Shown here: one piece after another, positions 31,192-38,900 of the stretch
How the letters are laid out: every line of letters starts with the position of its first letter
How positions within the stretch are numbered: the first letter of the stretch is position 1
NCBI RefSeq assembly: GCF_002116905.1
Contig: NZ_CP015118.1
Span: 2,542,001-2,606,000, forward strand
Reading direction: 5' to 3'
Length of the DNA stretch: 64,000 nucleotides
Origin: Piscinibacter gummiphilus
GTDB taxonomy: Bacteria; Pseudomonadota; Gammaproteobacteria; Burkholderiales; Burkholderiaceae_C
Program-made: the position numbers and the translations under genes
Notes under the pieces: generated by a model
The model's input: only the letters and a program-made list of their open reading frames with translations
Told to the model about the DNA's origin: nothing
The model's database searches: none

Positions 31192-34188
31192 ATGAAGCTC
31201 AAACCCCTTGCCGCGCTGGTCGCCGGCACCCTGTTCGGCCCGTGTGTGCTCGCCTCGACGCAAGGCGTGGTCCTCAGCCAGATCTATGGCGGCGGCGGCA
31301 ACAGCGGCGCCACGCTGCGCTCCGACTTCATCGAACTCTTCAACGCCGGCACCGCGCCCGTCAGCCTCGCCGGCTGGTCGGTGCAGTACGCCAGTTCCGC
31401 CGGCACGTCGTGGATCGTCACGCCGCTGTCGGCCGTGACGCTCGCCCCGGGCCAGTACCACCTCGTGAAGCAGGCCGACGGCACCGGCGGCACCGTGTCG
31501 CTGCCCACGCCCGACACCACCGGCACCACCCTGATGAGCGGCACCGCCGCGAAGGTGGCGCTCGTGTCGTCCACCAACGCCCTGAGCGGCTCCAATCCCA
31601 CGGGTTCCACCGTGGTCGATGTCGTGGGCTACGGCACCGCCAACTTCTTCGAGGGCGCCGCGGCCGCCCCGGGCACCACGAACAGCACCGCGGTGCTGCG
31701 CAAGGCGGCCGGTTGCACCGACACCGACCAGAACGGCAACGACTTCGCCTCCGGCACGCCGACCCCACGCAACGCGGCCACGGCGCTCAACACCTGCGGC
31801 GGCACGCCGCCGCTGAACGCCCCGATCGTGCCGGTGTGTTCGGCGGTCACGCTGAGCGCCGGCACCGCCGGCTCGGCGCAGGCCCGCGCCAGCGACACCG
31901 ACAGCGTCGTCACGTCGGTCGTGGCCACCGCCTCGCTGCCGGCCGGCATCACGCTGACGGGGGTGGTGCCCGCCTCCGCCGACGGCGGCACCGCCACGGC
32001 CACCTTCAACGTGGCCGCGAGCGTCGCACCGGGCTCGTACCTCGTGCCGCTGCTGTGGAGCAACAACGAGGCCCAGACGGCCTCGTGCACGCTGTCGATC
32101 GACGTCGGCGGCATCACGTCGATCCCGGCGATCCAGGGCCCGGGCGCCACCAGCCCGCGCGTGGGCACGACCGTGACGACCCAGGGGGTCGTGACGAAGG
32201 TGCTCAACAACGGCTTCTTCCTGCAGGACCCGGTGGGTGACAACGACCCGCTGACCTCCGACGGCATCCTGGTCTTCACCAGCACCACGCCCACCGTCCA
32301 GGCCGGCCAGAGCGTGCGCCTCACCGGCACGGTGACCGAGTACAACACCGGCGCCGCCAGCAACGCCGACACCGCGTCGCACACGGTCACCGAACTGACC
32401 AACGTCTCCGGCCTCACCGTGTTGGGCACGGCCGCCATTCCCGCCCCGGTGCTGGTCACGCTGCCCGAGGTGCAGAACGACGACCTCGAGCGCCACGAAG
32501 GCATGCTGGTCACGATCCCCGGCCCGCTCACCGTCTCGCAGAACTACTTCCTCGGCCGCTACGGCCAGCTGACGCTGTCGGCCGGCGGCCGCCTGCCGAC
32601 GCCCACGAACGTGGCCCGGCCCGGCGCCGCGGCCCAGGCGGTGGACGCCGACAACAAGCGCCGCCGCATCCTGCTCGACGACGGCAGCTCGCTGCAGAAC
32701 CCGAACCCGATCCCCTACATCGGCGTGGACGGCACCGTGCGCGCGGGCGACACCGTGGGCGACATCACCGGCGTGATCGACTACGGCCTGGCGACCAACA
32801 ACAACACGGGCTTCGGCGACTACAAGATCCACCCGACGGTGGCCCCGGAGATCACGCGCACGGCCCCGCGCCCGCTCGTGGCCCCGGTGGTGGGGGGCAA
32901 CGTGAAGGTGGCCGGCGCGAACGTGCTGAACTATTTCACCACGCTGAACGACGGCAGCAACGTCTGCCCGCCGAGCAACTCGGCCGACGACTGCCGCGGC
33001 GCCAACAGCACCGCCGAGTTCACGCGCCAGCGCACGAAGATCGTCGAGAGCCTCGCCGCCATCGACGCCGACGTGGTTGGCCTGATGGAGATCCAGAACA
33101 ACGGCGCCACCGCGGTGAACAACCTCGTGGCCGCGCTGAACGCGCGCCTCGGCTCGGTCCAGTACGCCGCCGTGCCGGACCCGTCCACGGGCACCGGCAC
33201 CGATGCGATCAAGGTCGCGATGATCTACAAGCCCGCGCGCCTGTCGCGTCCGGTCGCGTCGATCAGCGACCCGTCGGCCATCCACAACCGTCCGCCGTTC
33301 GCGCAGGTGTTCGAGGCCGCCAACGGCGAGCGTTTCGCGGTGGTCGTGAACCACTTCAAGTCGAAGGGCTGCACGGGCGCCTCCGGCGCGGACGCCGACC
33401 AGGGCGACCTGCAGGGCTGCTTCAACGCCCGCCGCGTGTCTCAGGCGCAGGCGCTGCGCAGCTTCGCCGCCGGCCTGCCCACGCCGAACGTGCTGCTGGT
33501 CGGTGACTTCAACGCGTATGCGCAGGAAGACCCGATCCACGACCTCGTGACCCAGGGCGGCTACGTCGACGTGGTGGGCCGCTTCGACCCGCAGGCCTAC
33601 TCGTACGTGTTCGACGGCGCCGCCGGCCGCCTCGACAACGCGCTGGCCACCCCGTCGCTGAACGCGAAGGTGGTGGGGGCGGCCGAGTGGCACGTCAACG
33701 CCGACGAGCCGTTCGTCATCGACTACAACCTCGAGTTCAAGCCGCAGGACCTGTACCAGCCGAACGCCTTCCGCTCGTCGGACCACGACCCGGTCGTGAT
33801 CGGCCTCGACCTGGTCAAGGCGATCGAGGGCACGTCGGGCCGCGACACGATCACCGGCACCCCGGGTGACGACGTGATCGCCGGTGGCGAAGGCGCCGAC
33901 ACGCTGACCGGTGGCGCCGGCCGCGACGTGTTCGTGTACCGCTCGATGCGCGATGCGGGCGACACCATCACCGACTTCGTGCCGGGCACCGACCGCCTCG
34001 ACCTGTCGGGCGTGCTCGCTTCGGTGGGTTACTCGGGCAGCGACGCGCTGGCCGACGGCGTGATCCGCCTCGTCGCCACGTCCGCCGGCACCGCCGTGCA
34101 GGTGGGCGCCAGCGGCACCGCGCCCCGCACCCTCGTCACGCTGCGCCAGGTGGCCCCGGCCCAGCTGCTCGGCGGCCGTGATTTCTAA
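31192..34188 (+). CDS. ExeM/NucH-type extracellular endonuclease with RTX-like C-terminus
   Basis: A 998-residue secreted nuclease. A Sec signal peptide (PLAALVAGTLFGPCVLA) is followed by a lamin-tail-like domain (~25-200: VVLSQIYGGGGNSGAT, DFIELFNAG), an OB-fold-like region (~310-560) and an endonuclease/exonuclease/phosphatase domain (~570-870) with LMEIQNNG, the catalytic VGDFNAY and SDHDPVVIG. The last ~110 residues carry GTPGDDVIAGGEGADTLTGG, calcium-binding RTX nonapeptides and a serralysin-like end (ITDFVPGTDRLDLSG). ExeM relatives normally end in a GlyGly-CTERM tag; here that is replaced by an RTX end, the usual type I secretion signal, so export route is ambiguous. It likely digests extracellular DNA. 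Confidence 0.9.
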   Translation: MKLKPLAALVAGTLFGPCVLASTQGVVLSQIYGGGGNSGATLRSDFIELFNAGTAPVSLAGWSVQYASSAGTSWIVTPLSAVTLAPGQYHLVKQADGTGGTVSLPTPDTTGTTLMSGTAAKVALVSSTNALSGSNPTGSTVVDVVGYGTANFFEGAAAAPGTTNSTAVLRKAAGCTDTDQNGNDFASGTPTPRNAATALNTCGGTPPLNAPIVPVCSAVTLSAGTAGSAQARASDTDSVVTSVVATASLPAGITLTGVVPASADGGTATATFNVAASVAPGSYLVPLLWSNNEAQTASCTLSIDVGGITSIPAIQGPGATSPRVGTTVTTQGVVTKVLNNGFFLQDPVGDNDPLTSDGILVFTSTTPTVQAGQSVRLTGTVTEYNTGAASNADTASHTVTELTNVSGLTVLGTAAIPAPVLVTLPEVQNDDLERHEGMLVTIPGPLTVSQNYFLGRYGQLTLSAGGRLPTPTNVARPGAAAQAVDADNKRRRILLDDGSSLQNPNPIPYIGVDGTVRAGDTVGDITGVIDYGLATNNNTGFGDYKIHPTVAPEITRTAPRPLVAPVVGGNVKVAGANVLNYFTTLNDGSNVCPPSNSADDCRGANSTAEFTRQRTKIVESLAAIDADVVGLMEIQNNGATAVNNLVAALNARLGSVQYAAVPDPSTGTGTDAIKVAMIYKPARLSRPVASISDPSAIHNRPPFAQVFEAANGERFAVVVNHFKSKGCTGASGADADQGDLQGCFNARRVSQAQALRSFAAGLPTPNVLLVGDFNAYAQEDPIHDLVTQGGYVDVVGRFDPQAYSYVFDGAAGRLDNALATPSLNAKVVGAAEWHVNADEPFVIDYNLEFKPQDLYQPNAFRSSDHDPVVIGLDLVKAIEGTSGRDTITGTPGDDVIAGGEGADTLTGGAGRDVFVYRSMRDAGDTITDFVPGTDRLDLSGVLASVGYSGSDALADGVIRLVATSAGTAVQVGASGTAPRTLVTLRQVAPAQLLGGRDF

Positions 34189-34200
34189 GCAGGAACTTCC

Positions 34201-34929
34201 ATGAAAACTCTGTTCTCCGTTCTTTCCGTGCTGGCCGCCGCGATGCCGGTGGCCGCGCAGGCCCAGGTCACCAACGGCGGCTTCGAGTCCGGCCTGTCGG
34301 GCTGGTCCGTGCTGGGCGACGCCTCCGTGCTCGCCGGCGGCACCCAGGGCCTGTCGCAGCTGTGGCTGACCACCGCGTCGGTCGACTTCGACGACGACTT
34401 CCCGCTCGCCGCGGGCGCGCTCAACCGGTCCGGCTCCGCCGCGGCGGAAGTGGGTGTGCCGGGCGGGGTCGAGGCCTTCGCGGGCCTCGCGCTCGGCGCG
34501 CTGGACCCGAACCCGGCCGAGGCCATCCAGGCCTTCGAGGGCTCGGCCGCCCGCCAGTCGTTCACCGCGAATGCCGGTGACGTGCTGACCTTCCAGTGGG
34601 ACTTCGGCACGCGCGACAGCGGCGCCGACTTCGCGTTCGTCGCGATCGACGGCGTGCTGTTCAAGCTGGCCTCGTCGCCCGACGCGGGCCTGCCGGGCAC
34701 GTACGGCAACGACTTCCGCACGGGCTGGGCGAACTTCACGCACACGTTCTCGGGCAGCGGCGTGCACGACGTGGTGTTCGGCGTCGTCGACGTCAACGAC
34801 TACAGCGTGACCTCGACGCTCGCGGTCGATGCGGTGTCGGTGTCGGCCGTGCCGGAGCCGGGCGCGCTGGCGCTGCTGGTGCCGGGGCTGATGGTGTTGG
34901 GGTTGCGGGCTCGTCGCCGCCGGGGCTGA
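34201..34929 (+). CDS. PEP-CTERM sorting domain protein (nuclease neighbour)
   Basis: A 242-residue secreted protein, 12 bases after the nuclease stop and thus in its operon. Signal peptide LFSVLSVLAAAMPVAAQA; body starts VTNGGFESGLSGWSVLGDA, the start of a carbohydrate-binding-like NF012211/DUF642-like fold, and contains NAGDVLTFQWDFGTRDSG. The sorting tag is VPEPGALALLVPGLMVLGL plus RARRRRG. Co-expression with the nuclease suggests a joint role at the surface or in the matrix. Confidence 0.87.
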   Translation: MKTLFSVLSVLAAAMPVAAQAQVTNGGFESGLSGWSVLGDASVLAGGTQGLSQLWLTTASVDFDDDFPLAAGALNRSGSAAAEVGVPGGVEAFAGLALGALDPNPAEAIQAFEGSAARQSFTANAGDVLTFQWDFGTRDSGADFAFVAIDGVLFKLASSPDAGLPGTYGNDFRTGWANFTHTFSGSGVHDVVFGVVDVNDYSVTSTLAVDAVSVSAVPEPGALALLVPGLMVLGLRARRRRG

Positions 34930-34950
34930 ATCACCTCGCCCCAAGGACAA

Positions 34951-34983
34951 ACGCCACCCGCGAAAGCGGGTGGCGTTTTGCCT
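34951..34983 (+). terminator. Intrinsic terminator of the nuclease operon
   Basis: A perfect 10-bp stem, CGCCACCCGC (34952-34961) and GCGGGTGGCG (34966-34975), with a GAAA loop is followed by TTTT, 21 bases after the PEP-CTERM stop. Confidence 0.93.
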
Positions 34984-34988
34984 TGTCC

Positions 34989-35180
34989 GTCACCCCGGCG
35001 AACGCCGGGGCCGCCTCGCCGCAGTGGATCCCGGCGTTCGCCCACTGCTGTCCGGGGAAAATCGAAGCGCCAGGGGACTGACCCGATCGGAAGCTGCATG
35101 CAGCGGACTTGCCGATCTGCCGACTCGATCGCGTTGCAAAGGCAAGTTGTCGTCCCGGCGCAGGCCGGGACCCTGGGCCT
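34989..35180. repeat. REP-flanked repeat unit, left copy
   Basis: Begins with the palindrome GTCACCCCGGCGAACGCCGG and contains a ~150-bp unit (about 35030-35180) that is an inverted, slightly diverged copy of 35578-35735: both share ATCCCGGCG, GCTGTCCGGGGAAAATCGA, GACTCGATCGCG and GTCGTCCCGGCGCAGGCCGG. No gene is visible. Confidence 0.78.
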
Positions 35181-35577
35181 GGCCCGAAGCGAGGACGGCC
35201 ATGCTCCATCAGCCGTGCCGGCTGCGCGCGCCACCGTCCCCCTCGTGAGTGAGACCGCGCCGGGAGTTCGCCCCGGCGGGCGAGTCACTTATTTGCTGGT
35301 GCAAATAAGTAACCAACAAAGCACCTGAACACCAGCTTCGGCTTATGCGGCTCTGCTGCTCCTGCTCCGCGGGACTCGCGCGTCGAACGCCGAGAACTCG
35401 ATGACGCCAGGACTTCTCGCCAGGCTCTGACTGGCGGGGTCTGCCTTCGCGAGCGCTCGGTTCAATCGAGCCACTCGCGTCGTTCCGCGCAGGGCGGAAC
35501 ATCCTGCTGAGCGCAGGCGCTGGCGCCTGCGCGCGGTGGCATCGGGTTCTGCGATGACGCTGTGTTCGCGCGCCAGG
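35181..35577. other. Gene-free spacer between the inverted copies, with a 10-bp hairpin
   Basis: I see no supported gene in these ~400 bases. The clear feature is a perfect hairpin at 35287-35310 (ACTTATTTGC, loop TGGT, GCAAATAAGT), an AT-rich palindrome in otherwise GC-rich DNA, followed by AACCAACAAAGCAC. Similar palindromes with a trailing AACCAA word are, as I recall, dispersed in Burkholderiales intergenic DNA. The spacer and both inverted copies could be one composite mobile or repetitive element of about 700 bp. Confidence 0.5.
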
Positions 35578-35735
35578 TCCAGGGTCCCGGCCTGCGCCGG
35601 GACGACAGTTTTGTTCTTTGCGGCGCGATCGAGTCGGGAGACCGGCAGCTTCGTTGCAGTCCGCTTCAGAGCGGGTCAATCAGTCGATGCCTCGATTTTC
35701 CCCGGACAGCAATGGGCGTTCGCCGGGATGACGAA
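35578..35735. repeat. REP-flanked repeat unit, right (inverted) copy
   Basis: Reverse-orientation partner of 35030-35180. It carries GGTCCCGGCCTGCGCCGG (35583-35600), GCGATCGAGTCGGGAG and CCCCGGACAGCAATGGGCG with GCCGGGATGAC (35699-35732). It ends six bases before the stop codon of the next PEP-CTERM gene, whose transcripts would therefore end in the repeat. Confidence 0.78.
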
Positions 35736-35740
35736 CCTCT

Positions 35741-36403
35741 TCAGCCCTCGCGGCGGCCGGCGCGGCGCGCCGCCGCGCCGATGATGCCCAGCCCGGCGAA
35801 CAGCAGCGCGATCGACTCCGGCTCAGGCACCGCGGCCACGGCATACGTCAGGTTGTCCAGCACGAACGTGCCGTCGGCGATGCCGAAGCCGTAGATGTCG
35901 GCCGTGGCGCGCGAGAAGCCGAGGAACTGGCCTTCGTTGTAGCCGAAGGCGTCGGTGTCGATCGAGTAGGTGAACGACTCGAGGTCGTTGCCCCACTGGT
36001 CGTACGCGATCAGGCGGATGGTGTTGCCGACCGCGGCCTGCTGCAGCTGGTTGAAGAACGCGCCGACGGCGGCCACCGGGTTCGCGAAGCTGAAGCCCAG
36101 CTCGCCGCGGGCCGTGACGAAGTCGCTCGCGACGAACTTCTCGCCCACGCCCCACAGGCCGTTGGTGCCCAGGTCGCGTTCGTAGGCGCCCAGTTCGGCG
36201 AACGGCGTGGACGTGAAGAGCACGGTGTCGCCCGTTTCGGCGCCCACGTTTTCCGGGCCGACGGTGATGAAGCCGTCGTAGCCGTCGAAGGTGATGACCT
36301 TCGACGGCGTCGCGATGCCGGTGGTGCTGGTGATGGAGGCCGCGTTCGCGGCACCGGCGGCCATCAGGGCCGCCGCGAGGGTCAGGTTCAGGAAGTGCTT
36401 CAT
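35741..36403 (-). CDS. PEP-CTERM sorting domain protein
   Basis: A 220-residue secreted protein. Signal peptide LNLTLAAALMAAGAANA; the body (VITFDGYDGFITVGPENVG, ELGFSFANPVAAVGAFFNQ, IYGFGIADGTFVLDNLTY) resembles the jelly-roll-like domain common among PEP-CTERM proteins. The tag is VPEPESIALLFAGLGIIG with a basic end. It follows the PhoX gene on the reverse strand after a 56-base gap that contains a perfect 8-bp hairpin, so it may be partly co-transcribed. An open frame extends far upstream but is antisense overlap with phoX in another phase. Confidence 0.86.
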   Translation of the reverse strand: MKHFLNLTLAAALMAAGAANAASITSTTGIATPSKVITFDGYDGFITVGPENVGAETGDTVLFTSTPFAELGAYERDLGTNGLWGVGEKFVASDFVTARGELGFSFANPVAAVGAFFNQLQQAAVGNTIRLIAYDQWGNDLESFTYSIDTDAFGYNEGQFLGFSRATADIYGFGIADGTFVLDNLTYAVAAVPEPESIALLFAGLGIIGAAARRAGRREG

Positions 36404-36422
36404 GGAGGGCTTTCTGGAAGGG

Positions 36423-36442
36423 GCGGCCGCTGTCGCGGCCGC
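36423..36442. terminator. Perfect 8-bp GC hairpin between phoX and the PEP-CTERM gene
   Basis: GCGGCCGC, loop TGTC, GCGGCCGC. There is no T-run in either direction, so it would be at most a weak or processing signal that lowers expression of the downstream PEP-CTERM gene relative to phoX. Confidence 0.4.
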
Positions 36443-36459
36443 GGGAGTCGTGCCGGAGC

Positions 36460-38649
36460 TCAGGTGCCGATGATTCCGCCGTCGTCCTTGGTGATGACCA
36501 CCACCGACGAGCGCGGACGGCCGAAGGGCAGGGGCGTCACACCGTCCGCGCGCAGCGGCCACTGGCTGGCGGGCCAGGACGAGGTCTGCTGCGGGTTGCT
36601 GGCGGGGGCGTCTTCGCCGGGGTGCTGGATGCCGACGAAGAGCGCGCGGCCGTCGGCCGACATCGCGATGCCGGTGACCTCGGCGTTCGGCGGGGCGGTG
36701 AGGAAGCGGCGGGCCTCGCCCGTGTTCGGGTCGGCGCAGACCATGCAGTTGGCACCGATGTTGACCCAGTCGCCCTGGGCGTTGCCGGCCTGGTCCGTCT
36801 GCACCCACAGGCGGCCGAACGGATCGAACCACAGGCCGTCCGGGGCGCCGAAGTCGGCGCTGCCGGCCGGCGTGTCGACGATGTTGCCTTCGTACTGGGA
36901 CTTCGGCGTCTTCGTCGTGGCGCTGTCGCCGGCCTGCACGAAGATGTCCCACGTGAACGTGGTGGCCAGCACGCTGGCGCCGTTCTCGCGCCAGCGGATG
37001 ACGTGGCCGTACAGGTTGTTCGCGCGCGGGTTCGCGGCGTCGACCGCCGGGCGGGCGCTGCCGGCGGTGGTGCTGCCGTCGGCCGCGTTCGCGGCGGGCG
37101 TGGTCGCGGTGACCGGCGTCGAGCCGCGGCGGTTGTTGTTGGTCAGCGTGCAGTACAGCTCGACCTGCTGGTAGCCGCCGATGCGCGGGCGGGCGCCCGT
37201 CCACTCGGGGCGGTCCATCATCGTGGCGCCCACGGCGTCGCCGGCCATGCGGGCCTTGATCAGGATCTTCGCGAGCACCTCGGCGTCGTCGGCGCCGGCG
37301 AAGTTGGGGTTGTGGCGCAGCGCGACGCCGTCGGTGCCGAGGGTCTCCGGCAGCAGCGGGATCCAGCGGCCGGTGAGGTCGGCGTCGAAGCGGGCCACGT
37401 ACAGCACGCCGGTGTCGAGCAGGTCGCGGTTGGCGGCGCGGTTCAGCGGGTCGAAGGCGCCCGCGGCCACGAACTTGTAGATGTACTCGTTGCGCTCGTC
37501 GTCGCCCATGTAGACGCCCAGGCGGTTCGCGGCGTCCACCACGTACTGCGCGCTCTCGTGCTTGAAGCGGCCGAGGGCGGTGCGCTTGACGGGCTTGCTC
37601 TTCGGGTCGTACGGGTCGATCTCGACGATCCAGCCGAAGAGGTTGGTCTCGTTCGGGTTGGTGGACAGGTCGAAGCGCGGGTCGGTGGTGTGCCAGCGGT
37701 AGCCGTTGCCGGAGGCGGTCACGCCGTAGCGGTTGTAGAGCTTGCCCGTGTCGCCGGACGTGGCCGACGGCAGCGCGGCGGTGCTGCCGAAGTTGCCGTT
37801 CCAGTTTTCCTCGCAGGTGAGGAAGGTGCCCCACGGCGTGACGCCGTTGCCGCAGTTGTTGATGGTGCCCTGGGCCACGCGGCCGTCGGTGGTGAGGCCG
37901 GTGGCCGACGAGCCGGCGTCGGTGATGGCGTACTCGACCGTCTGCAGCAGGGCGTGGCCGGCGGCCGGGCCCGCGATGCGCATCGGCGTGTTCGCGGTGA
38001 TGCGGCGGCCGTACGGGGAATTCTTGACGGCCGTCCAGCGGCCGTTCAGGCGGCGAGCCTCCACGACGGAAACGCCGTGGGCGGCCTGCGACTTGCGCGT
38101 CTTGGCGATGCCGTAGCCCGAGGCGCCGACCTGGCCGTCCGGGAACAGGATCTCCTCGTGCGTGTACTCGTTGTTCACGACCAGCACGCCGCGGTCGGGC
38201 GTGGCCTGGCCACCCGCGCCGGTGAACGGGAACAGGTACATGCCGTCGCAGTGCGCGCCGAACTGGCGGGCCTGTTCCGTGGCGGTGTTGCTCGCGTCCG
38301 GGGCGAAGGCCACGCCGCCGGCGACGATCGGGTCGCCCCAGGCGACGAACGCCTCCACGGTGTAGCCGGCCGGCACACGCACGGCGTCGGGCAGCGGGGC
38401 CAGTGCGGCCGGGATGCTTTCGAAACCGATGCCGGGAAAACCCTGGCCGGCGGGCACGGGGGCCGCCTGGACGGTCTGCACGAGGCCCGACAGGGTGAGG
38501 CCGCCGGCGGTGGCCAGGCTGGCCGAGGCCGTGACGCCTTGCACGAAACGGCGGCGGCCTGCGTCCACGGCGTCGATCACGTCGTGGATGCTCGGGTTGC
38601 CGGACGGGTTCAGCGTCCGGTCGTTGCGGGGATGGCGCAGGCCTTTCAT
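36460..38649 (-). CDS. phoX: PhoX-type alkaline phosphatase (DUF839), Tat-exported
   Basis: A 729-residue protein. The N-terminus has a twin-arginine signal (GRRRFVQGVTASASLA), so it is exported folded. The mature part has the PhoX signatures GVLVVNNEYTHEE, NNCGNGVTPWGTFLTCEENW and late FDPFGRLWVQTD and CADPNTGEARRFL. PhoX enzymes are calcium/iron-dependent phosphatases that free phosphate from organic esters in the periplasm or outside. AGGAG precedes the ATG at 38649. Neighbouring secreted nuclease and this phosphatase could together scavenge phosphate from extracellular DNA. No clear Pho box was found. Confidence 0.87.
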   Translation of the reverse strand: MKGLRHPRNDRTLNPSGNPSIHDVIDAVDAGRRRFVQGVTASASLATAGGLTLSGLVQTVQAAPVPAGQGFPGIGFESIPAALAPLPDAVRVPAGYTVEAFVAWGDPIVAGGVAFAPDASNTATEQARQFGAHCDGMYLFPFTGAGGQATPDRGVLVVNNEYTHEEILFPDGQVGASGYGIAKTRKSQAAHGVSVVEARRLNGRWTAVKNSPYGRRITANTPMRIAGPAAGHALLQTVEYAITDAGSSATGLTTDGRVAQGTINNCGNGVTPWGTFLTCEENWNGNFGSTAALPSATSGDTGKLYNRYGVTASGNGYRWHTTDPRFDLSTNPNETNLFGWIVEIDPYDPKSKPVKRTALGRFKHESAQYVVDAANRLGVYMGDDERNEYIYKFVAAGAFDPLNRAANRDLLDTGVLYVARFDADLTGRWIPLLPETLGTDGVALRHNPNFAGADDAEVLAKILIKARMAGDAVGATMMDRPEWTGARPRIGGYQQVELYCTLTNNNRRGSTPVTATTPAANAADGSTTAGSARPAVDAANPRANNLYGHVIRWRENGASVLATTFTWDIFVQAGDSATTKTPKSQYEGNIVDTPAGSADFGAPDGLWFDPFGRLWVQTDQAGNAQGDWVNIGANCMVCADPNTGEARRFLTAPPNAEVTGIAMSADGRALFVGIQHPGEDAPASNPQQTSSWPASQWPLRADGVTPLPFGRPRSSVVVITKDDGGIIGT

Positions 38650-38799
38650 GGGAGGGCACTCCTGTCGATGGATGGGGAATGCCAGTCTCGGGAACGCCGG
38701 CGTCATGGCGGTGAACGGATTCCGGCCCGCCTGAGCCGTTCGGCGAGAACTTTGGCCTATCGGATCGTGAACTTCTGGTTACTACCGACAAGGTTGCGC

Positions 38800-38827
38800 T
38801 CAAGGGTTTCTGCACGGCCGCCGAAAA
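38800..38827 (+). promoter_or_regulatory. Sigma-28 (FliA)-like promoter of the chemoreceptor gene
   Basis: TCAAGGGT (38800-38807) and GCCGAAAA (38820-38827) are 12 bases apart. The FliA consensus is TAAAGTTT, 11 bases, GCCGATAA; the -10 matches 7 of 8. It is about 75 bases before the chemoreceptor ATG, in line with flagellar-regulon control of chemoreceptors. Confidence 0.6.
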
Positions 38828-38900
38828 AACCCACGTGGTCCTGCGTCCGCGCAGGAACGCCGCCGTACCAGTTCAACAAGAAACACCCGGAGCGACCCCC

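Noticed and set aside
31108..34950. 1280-codon reverse frame opposite the nuclease
   Set aside because: No motif, His/Arg/Gly-rich, antisense to a clear multi-domain nuclease.
38650..38760. Pho box upstream of phoX
   Set aside because: I found single CGTCAT-type words but no pair of CTGTCAT-like repeats at 11-bp spacing.
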